Of a stretch of 42,300 bases of DNA, positions 17,347 to 25,868 are shown in pieces; the first letter of the stretch is position 1, and the number at the start of each line of letters is the position of its first letter. The position numbers and the translations under genes are program-made. The stretch lies in NCBI GenBank assembly GCA_903847385.1, contig CAINDO010000353.1, positions 1-42,300 of the forward strand. Reading direction: 5' to 3'. The stretch comes from an uncultured Myxococcales bacterium. GTDB lineage: Bacteria; Myxococcota_A; Bradymonadia; UBA7976; UBA1532. Below the pieces are notes generated by a model. That model did no database searches. It saw only the letters and a program-made list of their open reading frames with translations, and was not told the DNA's origin.

Positions 17347-17370
17347 GCGGACCCCAGAGACCGGGTCCGC
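17347..17370. other. Perfect 8-bp inverted repeat between clp and udk
   Basis: GCGGACCC (17347-17354) and GGGTCCGC (17363-17370) enclose eight bases in the divergent region, directly before the clp start and just upstream of the udk -35 box. It could be a hairpin in the clp leader or a regulator site. Sequence alone does not decide. Confidence 0.4.
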
Positions 17371-17374
17371 CGCC

Positions 17375-17404
17375 TTGACACCGGGAATTCGCGCGTGATA
17401 CCGC
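17375..17404 (+). promoter_or_regulatory. Putative udk promoter
   Basis: A perfect -35 TTGACA (17375-17380) has weak -10 candidates: GATACC at 16 bases or TACCGC at 18. The following CC makes TTGACACC, shared with the promoters at 35271 and 37763. The -10 is uncertain. Confidence 0.45.
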
Positions 17405-17478
17405 GTCGCCCCGAGCGCCGGCGGCGGAAAGACGCCGGGACTCTAATTCGACCCAAGGCCAAAGGAAACCCCCAATCC

Positions 17479-18108
17479 ATGGCGGTTGTGACCCTCGGCA
17501 TCGCTGGCGGTACCGGATCAGGAAAGACCACCGTCGCGCGCGAGATCGTCGCCCGCGTCGGCGCCGATCGGGTGGCCTATCTGGACCAGGATGCCTACTA
17601 CCATGACCTCGGGCACCTCTCCCTCGAGGACCGTCGACAGGTGAACTTCGATCACCCGGCGGCCTTCGACAACGAGCTGCTTTGCCGGCACATCGCCGAA
17701 CTGAAGACGGGCCGCGAGGTCCAGAAGCCCGTCTACAGCTACAAGGAGTCCGTGCGCCTGGCCGAGACGATCCCCGTCAAGCCGGCGCACCTGATCGTGG
17801 TCGAGGGCATCCTCGCCCTCGAGAACGACAAACTCCGCGACCTCATGGACGTCCGCATCTTCGTGGACACGGACGACGACGTGCGCCTGATGCGGCGCCT
17901 GCGCCGCGACATCGCCGAGCGGGGTCGATCGCTCGACCACGTTCTGGGACAATACGAGGCGACGGTCCGGCCGATGCACATGGCCTTCGTCATGCCCTCG
18001 CGACGCCACGCGGACGTGGTGATCCCCCGCGGCGGGCGCAACATCGTGGCCATCGAGATGGTCGCGGATGCCCTCAACCGGCGGCTCGCCGCCCGGGAGT
18101 CCACCTGA
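17479..18108 (+). CDS. udk: Uridine kinase
   Basis: Phosphorylates uridine and cytidine to UMP and CMP in pyrimidine salvage. The 209 residues have Walker A GGTGSGKT (10-17), YLDQDAYYHD, NFDHPAAFD (nucleoside site), YSYKESVR and VEGILAL, all typical of bacterial Udk and of normal length. The ATG at 17479 is used because the protein then begins directly at the first beta strand; AAGGA (17462-17466) lies 12 bases upstream, a little far. The frame is open well upstream, opposite clp, as shadow. Its stop overlaps the ATG of the next gene (TGATG). Confidence 0.94.
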   Translation: MAVVTLGIAGGTGSGKTTVAREIVARVGADRVAYLDQDAYYHDLGHLSLEDRRQVNFDHPAAFDNELLCRHIAELKTGREVQKPVYSYKESVRLAETIPVKPAHLIVVEGILALENDKLRDLMDVRIFVDTDDDVRLMRRLRRDIAERGRSLDHVLGQYEATVRPMHMAFVMPSRRHADVVIPRGGRNIVAIEMVADALNRRLAAREST

Positions 18109-18623
18109 TGCGCACACCGTTGCCGGTCCTCACGCTCGCGCTGGCGGCCCTGCCCGCCGTGGCCTCCGCGACTGAGAAGATCCCCTTGCGCCACGCCCAG
18201 GGCGCGCCGCCCGCGATCGTGCCCGGCACCGGACCCGCCTACCACCTGTGGCAGGACGAGGCCGGCTGGCACCTGCGCTGGGTGGGCAAAGCCGCCGTGG
18301 ACGGCAAGAAGCCGGCCTTCACCGGCATCATCAGCGTGCCGAGCGCCCGGATCTCGATCATCAAACCCGCCGGCATGACCGGCGGGGACGACACGCTCAA
18401 CCGCCTCGACGGCACGCGCGCGATGTTCAAGAGCGAGTGCACGGACGCCGTCGAGGGCCTGGACTTCAAGCTCCCGGACAACGCGACATCGCTCTATCTG
18501 GAGCTCTTCGTGGACTACGACGTCATCTCGCCCAGCATCGTGCACATCGGCAAGGACGCCATCACGCCGACGGACATCTCCCCGATGTTGCAGATCGACG
18601 TGACCCCGCCGCCGAAACCCTGA
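18108..18623 (+). CDS. Small secreted protein, function unknown
   Basis: A 171-residue protein starting at an ATG overlapping the udk stop by one base. Residues 1-22 form a clear Sec signal ending AVASA, so the mature protein is probably periplasmic. The mature part has strand-like segments (GPAYHLWQDEAGWHLRWVGKA, FTGIISVPSARISIIKPAG, TSLYLELFVDYDVISPSIVHIGKDAI) consistent with a small beta domain. I do not recognise the family. Tight packing between udk and the NUDIX gene supports it as real, but the neighbours do not hint at function. Confidence 0.75.
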   Translation: MRTPLPVLTLALAALPAVASATEKIPLRHAQGAPPAIVPGTGPAYHLWQDEAGWHLRWVGKAAVDGKKPAFTGIISVPSARISIIKPAGMTGGDDTLNRLDGTRAMFKSECTDAVEGLDFKLPDNATSLYLELFVDYDVISPSIVHIGKDAITPTDISPMLQIDVTPPPKP

Positions 18624-18630
18624 GCGGGCG

Positions 18631-19230
18631 GTGTTCGAACACCTGCAGAACGCGCTCCGCTCGCGGCCGCGCCGCGTGCTCGAGCATCAGCGCCGCGCCG
18701 CCGTGCTCGTGCCGGTCATCGACGACGGCGGGCCGCTGCGCCTTCTGCTGACGCGCCGCACCGAGGACACGCCGACCCACAAGGGGCAGGTGGCGTTCCC
18801 TGGCGGCGGCCTGGCCCCGGGGGACGCCGACGCCGTGGCCGCCGCGCTCCGCGAGGCCGAGGAAGAGGTCGGCCTCGGGCGTGACGCCGTCGAGGTGATC
18901 GGCCTGCTGGACGACTTCCCGACGGTGAACTGGGCCTCCGTCGTCACGCCCGTCGTCGCGCGGGTGCGGCGCCTGCCGACGCTCACGGCCGATCCGCGCG
19001 AGGTCGCGCGCATCTTCGAGGTGCCCCTGACCTCGTTGCGCGAGGCCGACCGCTGGCGCATTCAGACGGTGGAGCGCCAGGGCATCGCATGGCCCGTCTT
19101 CTTCTTCCCATGGGACGGCGAGACGCTGTGGGGCCTCTCGGCCTACATCACGATGCTGCTGCTCGCCCAGACGCCGGAGGGCGCGCCGCACCCCATGCCC
19201 GACGTGCCGCTGCACCCGCCGAAGCCCTGA
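18631..19230 (+). CDS. NUDIX hydrolase, CoA pyrophosphatase-like (NudL/YeaB type)
   Basis: A 199-residue NUDIX protein. The CoA-pyrophosphatase subgroup signature is visible: LLLTRRTEDTPTHKGQVAFPGG (residues 38-59) followed by the Nudix helix REAEEEVGL (74-82). The family hydrolyses coenzyme A and its oxidised or short acyl forms to 3',5'-ADP and 4'-phosphopantetheine, limiting toxic or surplus CoA. The start is a GTG seven bases after the previous stop. A CoA-breaking enzyme here, with coaBC and CoA-transferase genes further along, is an interesting coincidence but not evidence of shared control. Confidence 0.87.
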   Translation: MFEHLQNALRSRPRRVLEHQRRAAVLVPVIDDGGPLRLLLTRRTEDTPTHKGQVAFPGGGLAPGDADAVAAALREAEEEVGLGRDAVEVIGLLDDFPTVNWASVVTPVVARVRRLPTLTADPREVARIFEVPLTSLREADRWRIQTVERQGIAWPVFFFPWDGETLWGLSAYITMLLLAQTPEGAPHPMPDVPLHPPKP

Positions 19231-19254
19231 AGCGGCGCGGGCGCCCTGGACCTC

Positions 19255-20079
19255 TCAGGGGAGGAGCGTCGTCCCGAGCGAGCCCGGGGCCTCGATGGCC
19301 CGGAGAACGTCACCGGGCTGCACTTTTCCGATGATGTGGACCATGGCGATGCCGCCGCCGTCGAGCACCGCCATCGACTCCTCGAGCTTGGGGATCATGC
19401 CGCCGGTGACCGTGCCGTCCGCGATGGCGGCGCGGGCCTCGGCGAGGGTCAGCCGCGCCAGGCGCGACCCGGGATCGGCGATGTCCCGCAGCACGCCGGG
19501 CACGCTCGTCACCAGCACGAGGTGGTCGACGCCCAGGTGGCGCCCGACCTGGTTGGCCACGATGTCGGCGTTGACGTTGAGCACCTGTCCGGTCGCGTCC
19601 GCACCGAGGCAAGCGATGACCGGGATGTAGCCGGCGCCCCAGAGCAAGTCGAGGAGGGGCCCGTTGACGCCGGTGATGTCGCCCACGAGGCCAAAGTCGA
19701 TGGGTTCGGGGCCGGCCCCCGAAACGACGCGGGGCGGCCGCTTGTCCGCGGCGACGGCCCGCGCGCTGGCGCCGGTGAGGCCGACGGGACGAGCGCCGGC
19801 CGCGGTCAGGGCAGCGCACAGGTCGATGTTGAGCTTGCCGCCGACGACCATCTTCATCACGTCGAGCGTGGCCGCGTCCGTGATGCGGCGCCCCGCGACG
19901 ACGTTGGGCGTCTGCCCGAGGGCCTTCTGGAGCGCGGTGGCCTGGGGGCCGCCGCCGTGCACCATCACGACGCGGTCCCCACGAGCGGCCGCGAGGGCGA
20001 CGTCCGCGGCGACGGCGGGCAGCTCGCCGCTCTGGAAGATCTCGCCGCCGACCTTGACGAGAATCTTGCGTCCGCTCAT
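19255..20079 (-). CDS. argB: Acetylglutamate kinase
   Basis: Second step of arginine synthesis: phosphorylates N-acetyl-L-glutamate with ATP in the cytoplasm. The 274 residues begin KILVKVGGE and show VHGGGPQ (acetylglutamate/ATP loop), GRRITD, NVNADIVA, and VTGGMIPKL near the end. Gly-rich and Lys positions of the amino-acid kinase family are intact. The ATG at 20079 overlaps the argC stop (ATGA), and GGGGGG lies just upstream. The longer frame upstream is inside argC and is rejected. The other arginine genes are elsewhere. Confidence 0.94.
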   Translation of the reverse strand: MSGRKILVKVGGEIFQSGELPAVAADVALAAARGDRVVMVHGGGPQATALQKALGQTPNVVAGRRITDAATLDVMKMVVGGKLNIDLCAALTAAGARPVGLTGASARAVAADKRPPRVVSGAGPEPIDFGLVGDITGVNGPLLDLLWGAGYIPVIACLGADATGQVLNVNADIVANQVGRHLGVDHLVLVTSVPGVLRDIADPGSRLARLTLAEARAAIADGTVTGGMIPKLEESMAVLDGGGIAMVHIIGKVQPGDVLRAIEAPGSLGTTLLP

Positions 20080-21143
20080 GGCCAACCCCCCGGATCGAGG
20101 AGGGACAGCCGCTCGTCGAGGCCGAGCACCAGGTTCATGTTCTGGATGGCCTGGCCGGCCCCACCCTTGATCAGGTTGTCGATGGCGGAGAAACACGTGA
20201 TCGTGCGGCGTCCGCGGCTGGCGGCCCCCACGGAGAAGCCGACCTCGGCGTAGTTCGAGCCGGAGACGGCGGCGACCTCCGGCAGGCGGTCCGTCGGGCG
20301 GCGCACGAAGGGCTCGCCGGTGTACGCCTGGGCGAAGAGCGCGGCGATCTGCGCGTCGTCGACGCCCGCGTCGACCTCGACGAAGGCCGTGACGAAGATG
20401 CCGCGGCTCAGGGGGGCGGACACGGGCACGAACCGGAGCGCGAACTCCGGGCCGGCGCCGGCGTCGCGCAGCGTCTGCTCGACCTCGGGGGTGTGCTGGT
20501 GCTCCAGCGGTTTGTAGGTGCTCAGGTTCACGGCGCGCACGGGGTGGTGCGTGCCGGGCTTGGCCGCCGCCCCGCTGCCCGACGACCCGGTGATGCCCTG
20601 CACGTGCACGGGGCCGGTCAGCAGACCGCCGCGCGCCAGGGGCAGCAGCGCGAGCGCCATCGCCGTGGCGAAGCAGCCCGGCGAGGCCACCCAGGCGCTC
20701 TCGCGGATGGCCGAACGGTTGAGCTCGGGCAGCCCGTAGGTGAACTTGCCGAGCAGTTCCGGCACGGGGTGCGCGCCGCCGTAGAACTGGGCGTACTCGG
20801 CCGCCGAGCGCAGCCGGAAGTCGCCGGACATGTCGACGATCTTCACGCCGAGCGCGACGAGCTCCGGCACCTTGGCCGCGGTGACCTTGTGGGGCAGGGC
20901 GAGGAGGGCCACGTCGCAGCCGGCCGCCGCCTCGCGGGGCGCGATGTCCTCGAACACCAGCCCTTCGAGGGCGGGCAGCCCCGTCAGGTTCGGGTGCGCC
21001 GACCAGACCGGCTTGCCGACGAGCTCGATGGACGAGACCCGGGCGATCTCCACCTGCGGGTGCAGGACCAGGCGGCGCAGCATCTCGTTGGCGCCGTAGC
21101 CACTGCCGCCGATGACGGCGGCCTTGAACTTCCGCGTGCTCAT
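20076..21143 (-). CDS. argC: N-acetyl-gamma-glutamyl-phosphate reductase
   Basis: Third step of arginine synthesis: NADPH-dependent reduction of N-acetylglutamyl phosphate to the semialdehyde. The 355 residues start KAAVIGGSGYGANEMLRRL (Rossmann loop) and contain the catalytic-cysteine segment ASPGCFATA and GITGSSGSGAAAKPG, ending with SAIDNLIKGGAGQAIQNMN, all characteristic. I chose the ATG at 21143 because it places the Rossmann strand at the usual distance; an upstream ATG at 21230 would overlap the predicted promoter. GGAAAG lies about ten bases upstream. It is coupled to argB by ATGA and divergent from the M20 peptidase. Confidence 0.95.
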   Translation of the reverse strand: MSTRKFKAAVIGGSGYGANEMLRRLVLHPQVEIARVSSIELVGKPVWSAHPNLTGLPALEGLVFEDIAPREAAAGCDVALLALPHKVTAAKVPELVALGVKIVDMSGDFRLRSAAEYAQFYGGAHPVPELLGKFTYGLPELNRSAIRESAWVASPGCFATAMALALLPLARGGLLTGPVHVQGITGSSGSGAAAKPGTHHPVRAVNLSTYKPLEHQHTPEVEQTLRDAGAGPEFALRFVPVSAPLSRGIFVTAFVEVDAGVDDAQIAALFAQAYTGEPFVRRPTDRLPEVAAVSGSNYAEVGFSVGAASRGRRTITCFSAIDNLIKGGAGQAIQNMNLVLGLDERLSLLDPGGWP

Positions 21144-21201
21144 GTGCGTGTCACTTTCCGATGTCCGTTGAGGGACGCTGGGCTCCGGAAGAGCCGCCCG
21201 C

Positions 21202-21230
21202 ATCCTAGACCTCGCGTCGGTCCCGGGCAA
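21202..21230 (-). promoter_or_regulatory. Promoter of argC-argB
   Basis: Reading leftward, TTGCCC (21230-21225) and TAGGAT (21207-21202) are separated by exactly 17 bases. The predicted transcript begins near 21195 and leaves a leader of about 50 bases before argC. The TTGCCC -35 is the same as at ndk. Confidence 0.6.
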
Positions 21231-21278
21231 CGGCCCGGGGGGCTTCCGCGCGGGCCGCGTTCGCGGTAGTCAGGGGCC

Positions 21279-22445
21279 ATGAAACGACTCGACGCGCTGC
21301 TCTCCGCCGCCCGCCACCGGACGGGCGAGATCGTGCCCCGACTGCACCACTGGTGCGCCATCAACTCGTTCACCGGCAACGTGACCGGCGTCAATGCGCA
21401 GGGCGAGGCGCTGGCCGAGGCCTTCGCGCTCCGCGGGCTCACGATGGCCCGACGCCCGGGAAACGGCGTGGGGGATCACCTGTTCTGGCGGACGCCGGCC
21501 TGGGACACGGTGCCCGCCGTCGAGCGCGTCCTGCTCGTCGGGCACCACGACACCGTCTTCCCGCCGGGCACCTTCGAGGCCTGGGACCTCGACGAGGCCG
21601 GAGACCGCCTGCGGGCCCCCGGCGCCCTGGACATGAAGGGCGGCATCGCGGTGATCGCCGCGGCCTTGACCGCGTTCTCCGACTGCGGCGCGCTGGCGGA
21701 CGTGCCCGTCGGCTTCGTGTCCGTCGCCGATGAGGAGACGAGCTCGCTGGACTCCGCGCCCTGGCTCCGGGAGATCGCCGCCGGCGCCGGCGCGGCGCTG
21801 GTGTTCGAATCCGGGCGCGCCGGCGACGCCATCATCACGCGCCGCAAGGGCACGGGCCGCTTCACGCTCAACGTGACCGGCAAGGCCGCCCACGCCGGGA
21901 ACAACCTGGCCGACGGCATCAACGCCATCGTCGCCTTGGCGCGCCTGCTCGACCGCGTCGCCGACTTCGGCGCGCCGGAGCGCGGCCTCACGCTCAACGT
22001 GGGCACCTGCCGCGGCGGCGAGAGCGTCAACACCGTGCCGGCCCACGCCGAGGCCGTCGCGGACTTCCGCGTCGAGCGCGCCGAGGACGCCCGCGACCTC
22101 TTCACTCGCCTCGAAGCGGCCGCCGCCGAGGTCGCCGAGCGCAGCGGCGCCGCGATCGTGGTGGGTGGGGGCCTGCGCCGGCCACCGCTCGAACGTTCGC
22201 CCGCCTCGGAAGCCCTGATGCGCGCCTACGCCGAGTGTGCGCTCGCCGCCGGGCTGGGCGCCCCCGAGGCCGCGCTCCTCGGCGGTGGTTCGGACGCCAA
22301 CACGGTCTCGGCCATCGGCGTGCCGGCCATCGACGGCCTCGGGCCGCGCGGCAAGGGCTTTCACACCCACGACGAGTGCATCGAGCTGTCGTCGCTGGGG
22401 CCCAAGGTCGAGGCGCTGGTACGGTTCCTCGCCCGACCGCGCTGA
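21279..22445 (+). CDS. M20-family metallopeptidase (carboxypeptidase G2-like)
   Basis: A 388-residue two-zinc amidohydrolase or peptidase. Expected metal and catalytic positions are present: His89 and Asp91 in GHHDTVF, Asp118 in GALDMKGG, the Glu152-Glu153 pair in DEETSS, Glu178, and His362 in FHTHDE. The dimerisation domain begins at GTGRFTLNVTGKAAHAGN (about residue 190). No signal peptide is seen, so it is cytoplasmic. The family includes glutamate carboxypeptidases, ArgE and DapE. Divergence from argC-argB makes an N-acetylornithine deacetylase-like role possible, but the motifs look more like the CPG2 branch. The start is ATG 21279. Confidence 0.85.
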   Translation: MKRLDALLSAARHRTGEIVPRLHHWCAINSFTGNVTGVNAQGEALAEAFALRGLTMARRPGNGVGDHLFWRTPAWDTVPAVERVLLVGHHDTVFPPGTFEAWDLDEAGDRLRAPGALDMKGGIAVIAAALTAFSDCGALADVPVGFVSVADEETSSLDSAPWLREIAAGAGAALVFESGRAGDAIITRRKGTGRFTLNVTGKAAHAGNNLADGINAIVALARLLDRVADFGAPERGLTLNVGTCRGGESVNTVPAHAEAVADFRVERAEDARDLFTRLEAAAAEVAERSGAAIVVGGGLRRPPLERSPASEALMRAYAECALAAGLGAPEAALLGGGSDANTVSAIGVPAIDGLGPRGKGFHTHDECIELSSLGPKVEALVRFLARPR

Positions 22446-22467
22446 GGTCGGCGGCGCGTCGGCCCGC

Positions 22468-22496
22468 TTTACGCCCCGGGCGCGCGGGCATACACT
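22468..22496 (+). promoter_or_regulatory. Promoter of coaBC, possibly giving a leaderless mRNA
   Basis: TTTACG (22468-22473), 17 bases, TACACT (22491-22496). The coaBC ATG at 22505 is only eight bases after the -10 box, so transcription would start at or next to the start codon. No ribosome binding site is visible. Confidence 0.5.
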
Positions 22497-22504
22497 CCGC
22501 GCCC

Positions 22505-23716
22505 ATGACGACCGGCCGCACAGTCCATGTCTGCGTCTGCGGGGGCGTGGCAGCCTACAAGGCCGTCGAGACCGTGCGCCTGCTCCAGAAGGCGGGCCAC
22601 CGCGTCCAGGTCGCGATGACCGCGAACGCGCAGCAGTTCGTCGGCGCGCTGACCTTCCAGGCCATCACCCACGCACCCGTGCTCACCCGCACGCTGGACG
22701 CGTCGGAGGAGATGGCCATCGGCCACATCGAGTTCGCCCAGGGCTGCGACGCCCTGCTGGTCGCGCCCTGCACGGCCAACATGCTGGCCAAGCTCGCCCA
22801 CGGCCTGGGGGACGACGTCGTCTCGACCGTCCTGCTCGCCGCCCGCGTCGGCCAGACCCCGATCCTGCTCGCCCCGGCGATGAACACCGTGATGTGGGAG
22901 AACCCGGCGACCCAGGCCAACCTGGCGCTGCTCCGGGCCCGGGGGTTCATCGTGCTCGAACCGGACGCCGGCGCCCTGGCCTGCGGTGCGGTCGGCCCCG
23001 GTCGCCTGCCCGAGCCCGAGGCCATCGCCGCCGCCGTGGACCTCGCGCTCGCGCCGCGCCCGCTGGCCGGCCGCCGGGTGCTCATCACCGCCGGCCCGAC
23101 CCGAGAGCACATCGATCCGGCGCGTTTCCTCAGCAATCCGTCCACGGGCAAGGCGGGCTTCGCCATCGCCGCGGCGGCCGCCCGCGCGGGCGCCCAGGTC
23201 GTCGTGGTCCACGGCCCGGTGACCGCGCCCGTGCCCGCCGGCGTCGAGGCCGTCGCCGTCGAGACTGCGCGCGAGATGCACGCCGCCGTGATGGCCCGGT
23301 GGGCGGAGCAGGACGCCTGCATCATGTCCGCCGCGGTGGCCGACTACCGGCCCGAGACCTCCTTCGAGCACAAGGTCAAGAAGCTCGACGGCCCGATGAC
23401 CATCACGCTCGTGCGCAACCCGGACATCCTGGCCGAAGTCGGGGCGGCCCGCACGGGCGCTCGACCGGTGCTGGTGGGTTTCGCCGCCGAGACGGGCGAC
23501 CCCGTCGGCTACGCCCGGGACAAGCTCGTGCGCAAACGCTGCGACCTCATCGTCGCCAACGACGTGACGGCCCCCGGGGCCGGCTTCGGCACGGACACGA
23601 ACCTGGTCCACTTCGTCACGGCGGACGCCGCGGTCGCGCTGCCCATGCAGCTCAAGACGAGCGTCGCCGACCAGATCGTCGGCTGGCTCGTCGAACGACT
23701 CGGGAGCACGCCTTGA
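22505..23716 (+). CDS. coaBC: Bifunctional phosphopantothenoylcysteine decarboxylase / phosphopantothenate-cysteine ligase
   Basis: Two consecutive steps of coenzyme A synthesis. The CoaC half (residues 1 to about 185) is a flavoprotein with the catalytic-His segment IGHIEFAQ, the PAMN motif (PAMNTVMW) and the active-site cysteine in LACGAVGPGRLPEP. The CoaB half (from RRVLITAGPTREHIDP) binds CTP and has SNPSTGKAG, ADYRPE, KVKK, and VGFAAET. The 403-residue length is normal. The ATG at 22505 places the N-terminus correctly; the frame upstream is shadow from the M20 gene. It begins a four-gene run and overlaps the next gene by TTGA. Confidence 0.96.
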   Translation: MTTGRTVHVCVCGGVAAYKAVETVRLLQKAGHRVQVAMTANAQQFVGALTFQAITHAPVLTRTLDASEEMAIGHIEFAQGCDALLVAPCTANMLAKLAHGLGDDVVSTVLLAARVGQTPILLAPAMNTVMWENPATQANLALLRARGFIVLEPDAGALACGAVGPGRLPEPEAIAAAVDLALAPRPLAGRRVLITAGPTREHIDPARFLSNPSTGKAGFAIAAAAARAGAQVVVVHGPVTAPVPAGVEAVAVETAREMHAAVMARWAEQDACIMSAAVADYRPETSFEHKVKKLDGPMTITLVRNPDILAEVGAARTGARPVLVGFAAETGDPVGYARDKLVRKRCDLIVANDVTAPGAGFGTDTNLVHFVTADAAVALPMQLKTSVADQIVGWLVERLGSTP

Positions 23717-24558
23717 CGCCTCGGCAAGAGCTTCTCGCGTGGCTGCGCGCCGCGCGGGGCGCCGTCCGCTGGCACGTCGAATCCGGGGACGATCGCCTGA
23801 GCGTGCCCGCAGGGTTCGTGATGCCGCCCCTCGGCCGCGTCGAGGTCGCCCCGCGCCCCACCGCGCCGGCCCGGAACCTCGGCCCGGCACCCATGACCCC
23901 CCGGGCCGCGACCGAGCCGCCCCAGGCCCGCGCGCCGAGCGTCGCGCCGCCCGCCCACGCGCCCGTGCTGGTCCCGGTGGTCGAGCGCGCCGGCGCCCTC
24001 GAAGCCCTGACACGCCACGTGGGCGACTGCAGCCGCTGCGCGCTGGCCGAGCACCGGCGCGCCATCGTGCACGCCGTGGGGCCCGCGGACGCCCGCCTGG
24101 CCATCGTGGCCGAGGCGCCCTCCGCCGACGACGAGACCTCGGGCCAGCCGTTCCGCGGCGCGGCGGGCGAGCTCCTGGAGAAGATGATCATCGCCATGGG
24201 GCTGAGCCGGGAGACCGTGTACCTGGCCACCGTGGTCATGTGCCGCCCGCCCGACGATCGCGAGGCGACCGCCAACGAGATCGCCGCCTGCGGCCCGTAT
24301 CTGAAGCAGCGTCTCGGCATCGTGCGCCCGGAGGTCATCGTGGCCTTCGGCGAGCTGCCGATGCGCGCGCTGGTCCCCGGGGCCGGCAGCATTCCCAAGG
24401 CCCGCGGCAAGTGGCTCGACTGGGAGGGCATCCCCGTGATGCCCACCTGGGGGCCGACCTCGCTGCTGGCGGACGCCGAGAAGAAACGCCCCGCCTGGGA
24501 CGACCTGAAGAAGGTGATGGCCCGACTGGTTCTCACCGGCCCGAAGAAGCCCACATGA
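23713..24558 (+). CDS. Uracil-DNA glycosylase family 4-like iron-sulfur protein with altered catalytic motifs
   Basis: Starts at a TTG overlapping the coaBC stop (TTGA). A Pro/Ala-rich N-terminal extension (about residues 35-95) precedes a family-4 UDG domain. The four [4Fe-4S] cysteines are present: Cys106-x2-Cys109, and Cys177 with Cys193 sixteen residues later in VVMCRPP...AACG. Motif 1 reads AEAPSADDETSGQPFRG instead of the usual GEAPG..ED..G.PF. Motif 3, normally TYHPaylL, reads PTWGPTSLL (244-252), with Gly247 where the catalytic-motif His is expected. It may act on another base, or bind uracil DNA without cutting. The ends around WDDLKKVM match the family. It overlaps the aminotransferase by ATGA. 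Confidence 0.82.
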   Translation: MTPRQELLAWLRAARGAVRWHVESGDDRLSVPAGFVMPPLGRVEVAPRPTAPARNLGPAPMTPRAATEPPQARAPSVAPPAHAPVLVPVVERAGALEALTRHVGDCSRCALAEHRRAIVHAVGPADARLAIVAEAPSADDETSGQPFRGAAGELLEKMIIAMGLSRETVYLATVVMCRPPDDREATANEIAACGPYLKQRLGIVRPEVIVAFGELPMRALVPGAGSIPKARGKWLDWEGIPVMPTWGPTSLLADAEKKRPAWDDLKKVMARLVLTGPKKPT

Positions 24559-25868
24559 ACGAACTCGAAGCCCGTCAACGCAAACACATCCTGTTCACCT
24601 GGACCGCCCAGAACGCCGCCGCGCCCGTCCGCATCAAGGGCGGGCAGGGGATCTGGTTCGAAGACCACGACGGCCGCCGCTGGATGGACTTCGAGAGCCA
24701 GGTGTTCAACTGCAACGCCGGCCATGGTCAGCGCCGCATCGGGGAGGCCATCGCCGAGCAGGCCCTGACGCTCGCCTGCGCCCACCCCAACGCGGTGTTC
24801 GAGGCCAAGGCCGCCCTCGGCGAGCGACTCGCCGCCGTCACGCCGCCCGGGCTCGATCGCTTCTTCCTGTGCCTCTCCGGCGCCGAGGCCAACGAGAACG
24901 CCCTGAAGATGGCCCGCGCGCTCACGGGGCGCTCCAAGGTCATCGCCCGCCGCCGCAGCTATCACGGCGCGTCCATGGGCGCCTCCTCGCTCACGGGCGA
25001 CCCGCGCCGCTGGCCCTCCGAGCCGGACATGTGGGGCGTGCAGCGCATCGAGGACCCGTTCTGCTATCGCTGCCCCTTCGGCCAGACCTATCCGGGCTGC
25101 GGCGTGCGCTGCGCCGAGCACCTGGAGCACGTCGTCCAGATGGAGGGGCCCGATCGCATCGCGGCGGTGTTCCTCGAGGGCGTGGCGGGCGCCAACGGCG
25201 GCTTCGTGCCCCCGCCCGAGTATTGGCCGCGCATGCGCGAGATCTGCGACCGCTACGGCATCCTGCTCGTGGCGGACGAGGTCTTCACCGGCTTCGGCCG
25301 CACGGGCAAGTGGTTCGCCCACCAGCACTGGAACGTGGTCCCGGACATCATCACGATGGGCAAGGGCATCACGAGCGGCTACGCGCCCCTGGGCGCCGTC
25401 GCGGTGCGCCACGACCTGGCCGCGAAGTTCGACGAGCGCGTGCTGCAGTGCGGCCTGACGCACCACGCGCACCCGATCTCCTGCGCCGCCGCCGTGGCCA
25501 CAATCGACCTCTACCACGACACGAAGATGGTCGAGAACGCCGCCCACCAGGGCGAGGTCCTGGCCGCCGGCTTTGCCGCCCTGAAGGCCAAGCACCCCGT
25601 CATCGGGGACGCCCGCAACCTGGGCCTCTTCGGCGTGCTGGAGCTCGTGACCGACCGCGAGACCCGCGAGCCGCTCGTGCCCTACAACGGCGCGATCAAA
25701 CCCGGCACGCAGGCGGCCCGCCTCAAAGCGGCGCTGACCGCGCGCGGCCTGCACATTCTGCTGCGGTGGAACTATCTCTTCGTGGCCCCGCCGCTCTGCA
25801 TCACGGACGAAGAGATGAAACTGGGCCTCTCGCTCATCGACGAGGCGCTGACCGAGGTGTTCGCGTGA
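24555..25868 (+). CDS. Class III (PLP-dependent) aminotransferase
   Basis: A 437-residue fold-type I aminotransferase. Lys270 in TMGKGITSGYAPLGAV is the PLP Schiff-base lysine and Asp241 in LLVADEVFTGFGRTG binds the pyridine nitrogen. GAEANENALKMAR and SYHGAS also fit. The cysteine-rich CYRCPFGQTYPGCGVRC (about 174-190) occurs in some omega-amino-acid transaminases. The ATG overlaps the previous stop (ATGA) and the gene overlaps the CoA-transferase subunit by GTGA. Pairing with a 3-oxoacid CoA-transferase suggests catabolism of an amino acid through an oxo-acid and its CoA ester, perhaps a beta- or omega-amino acid. Substrate is inference. Confidence 0.88.
   Translation: MNELEARQRKHILFTWTAQNAAAPVRIKGGQGIWFEDHDGRRWMDFESQVFNCNAGHGQRRIGEAIAEQALTLACAHPNAVFEAKAALGERLAAVTPPGLDRFFLCLSGAEANENALKMARALTGRSKVIARRRSYHGASMGASSLTGDPRRWPSEPDMWGVQRIEDPFCYRCPFGQTYPGCGVRCAEHLEHVVQMEGPDRIAAVFLEGVAGANGGFVPPPEYWPRMREICDRYGILLVADEVFTGFGRTGKWFAHQHWNVVPDIITMGKGITSGYAPLGAVAVRHDLAAKFDERVLQCGLTHHAHPISCAAAVATIDLYHDTKMVENAAHQGEVLAAGFAALKAKHPVIGDARNLGLFGVLELVTDRETREPLVPYNGAIKPGTQAARLKAALTARGLHILLRWNYLFVAPPLCITDEEMKLGLSLIDEALTEVFA

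Noticed and set aside
17442..17447. TCTAAT as a -10 box for udk
   Set aside because: One mismatch from consensus, but no -35-like sequence at 16-18 bases upstream; the perfect TTGACA at 17375 is a better anchor.
19231..19254. GGGCGCCC palindrome between the convergent NUDIX and argB genes as a terminator
   Set aside because: Too short, with no U-run on either strand; ordinary for GC-rich sequence.
20079..20196. N-terminal extension of argB to 20196
   Set aside because: The extra 39 residues overlap argC and are unrelated to the kinase; the ATG at 20079 gives the normal start and an ATGA overlap.
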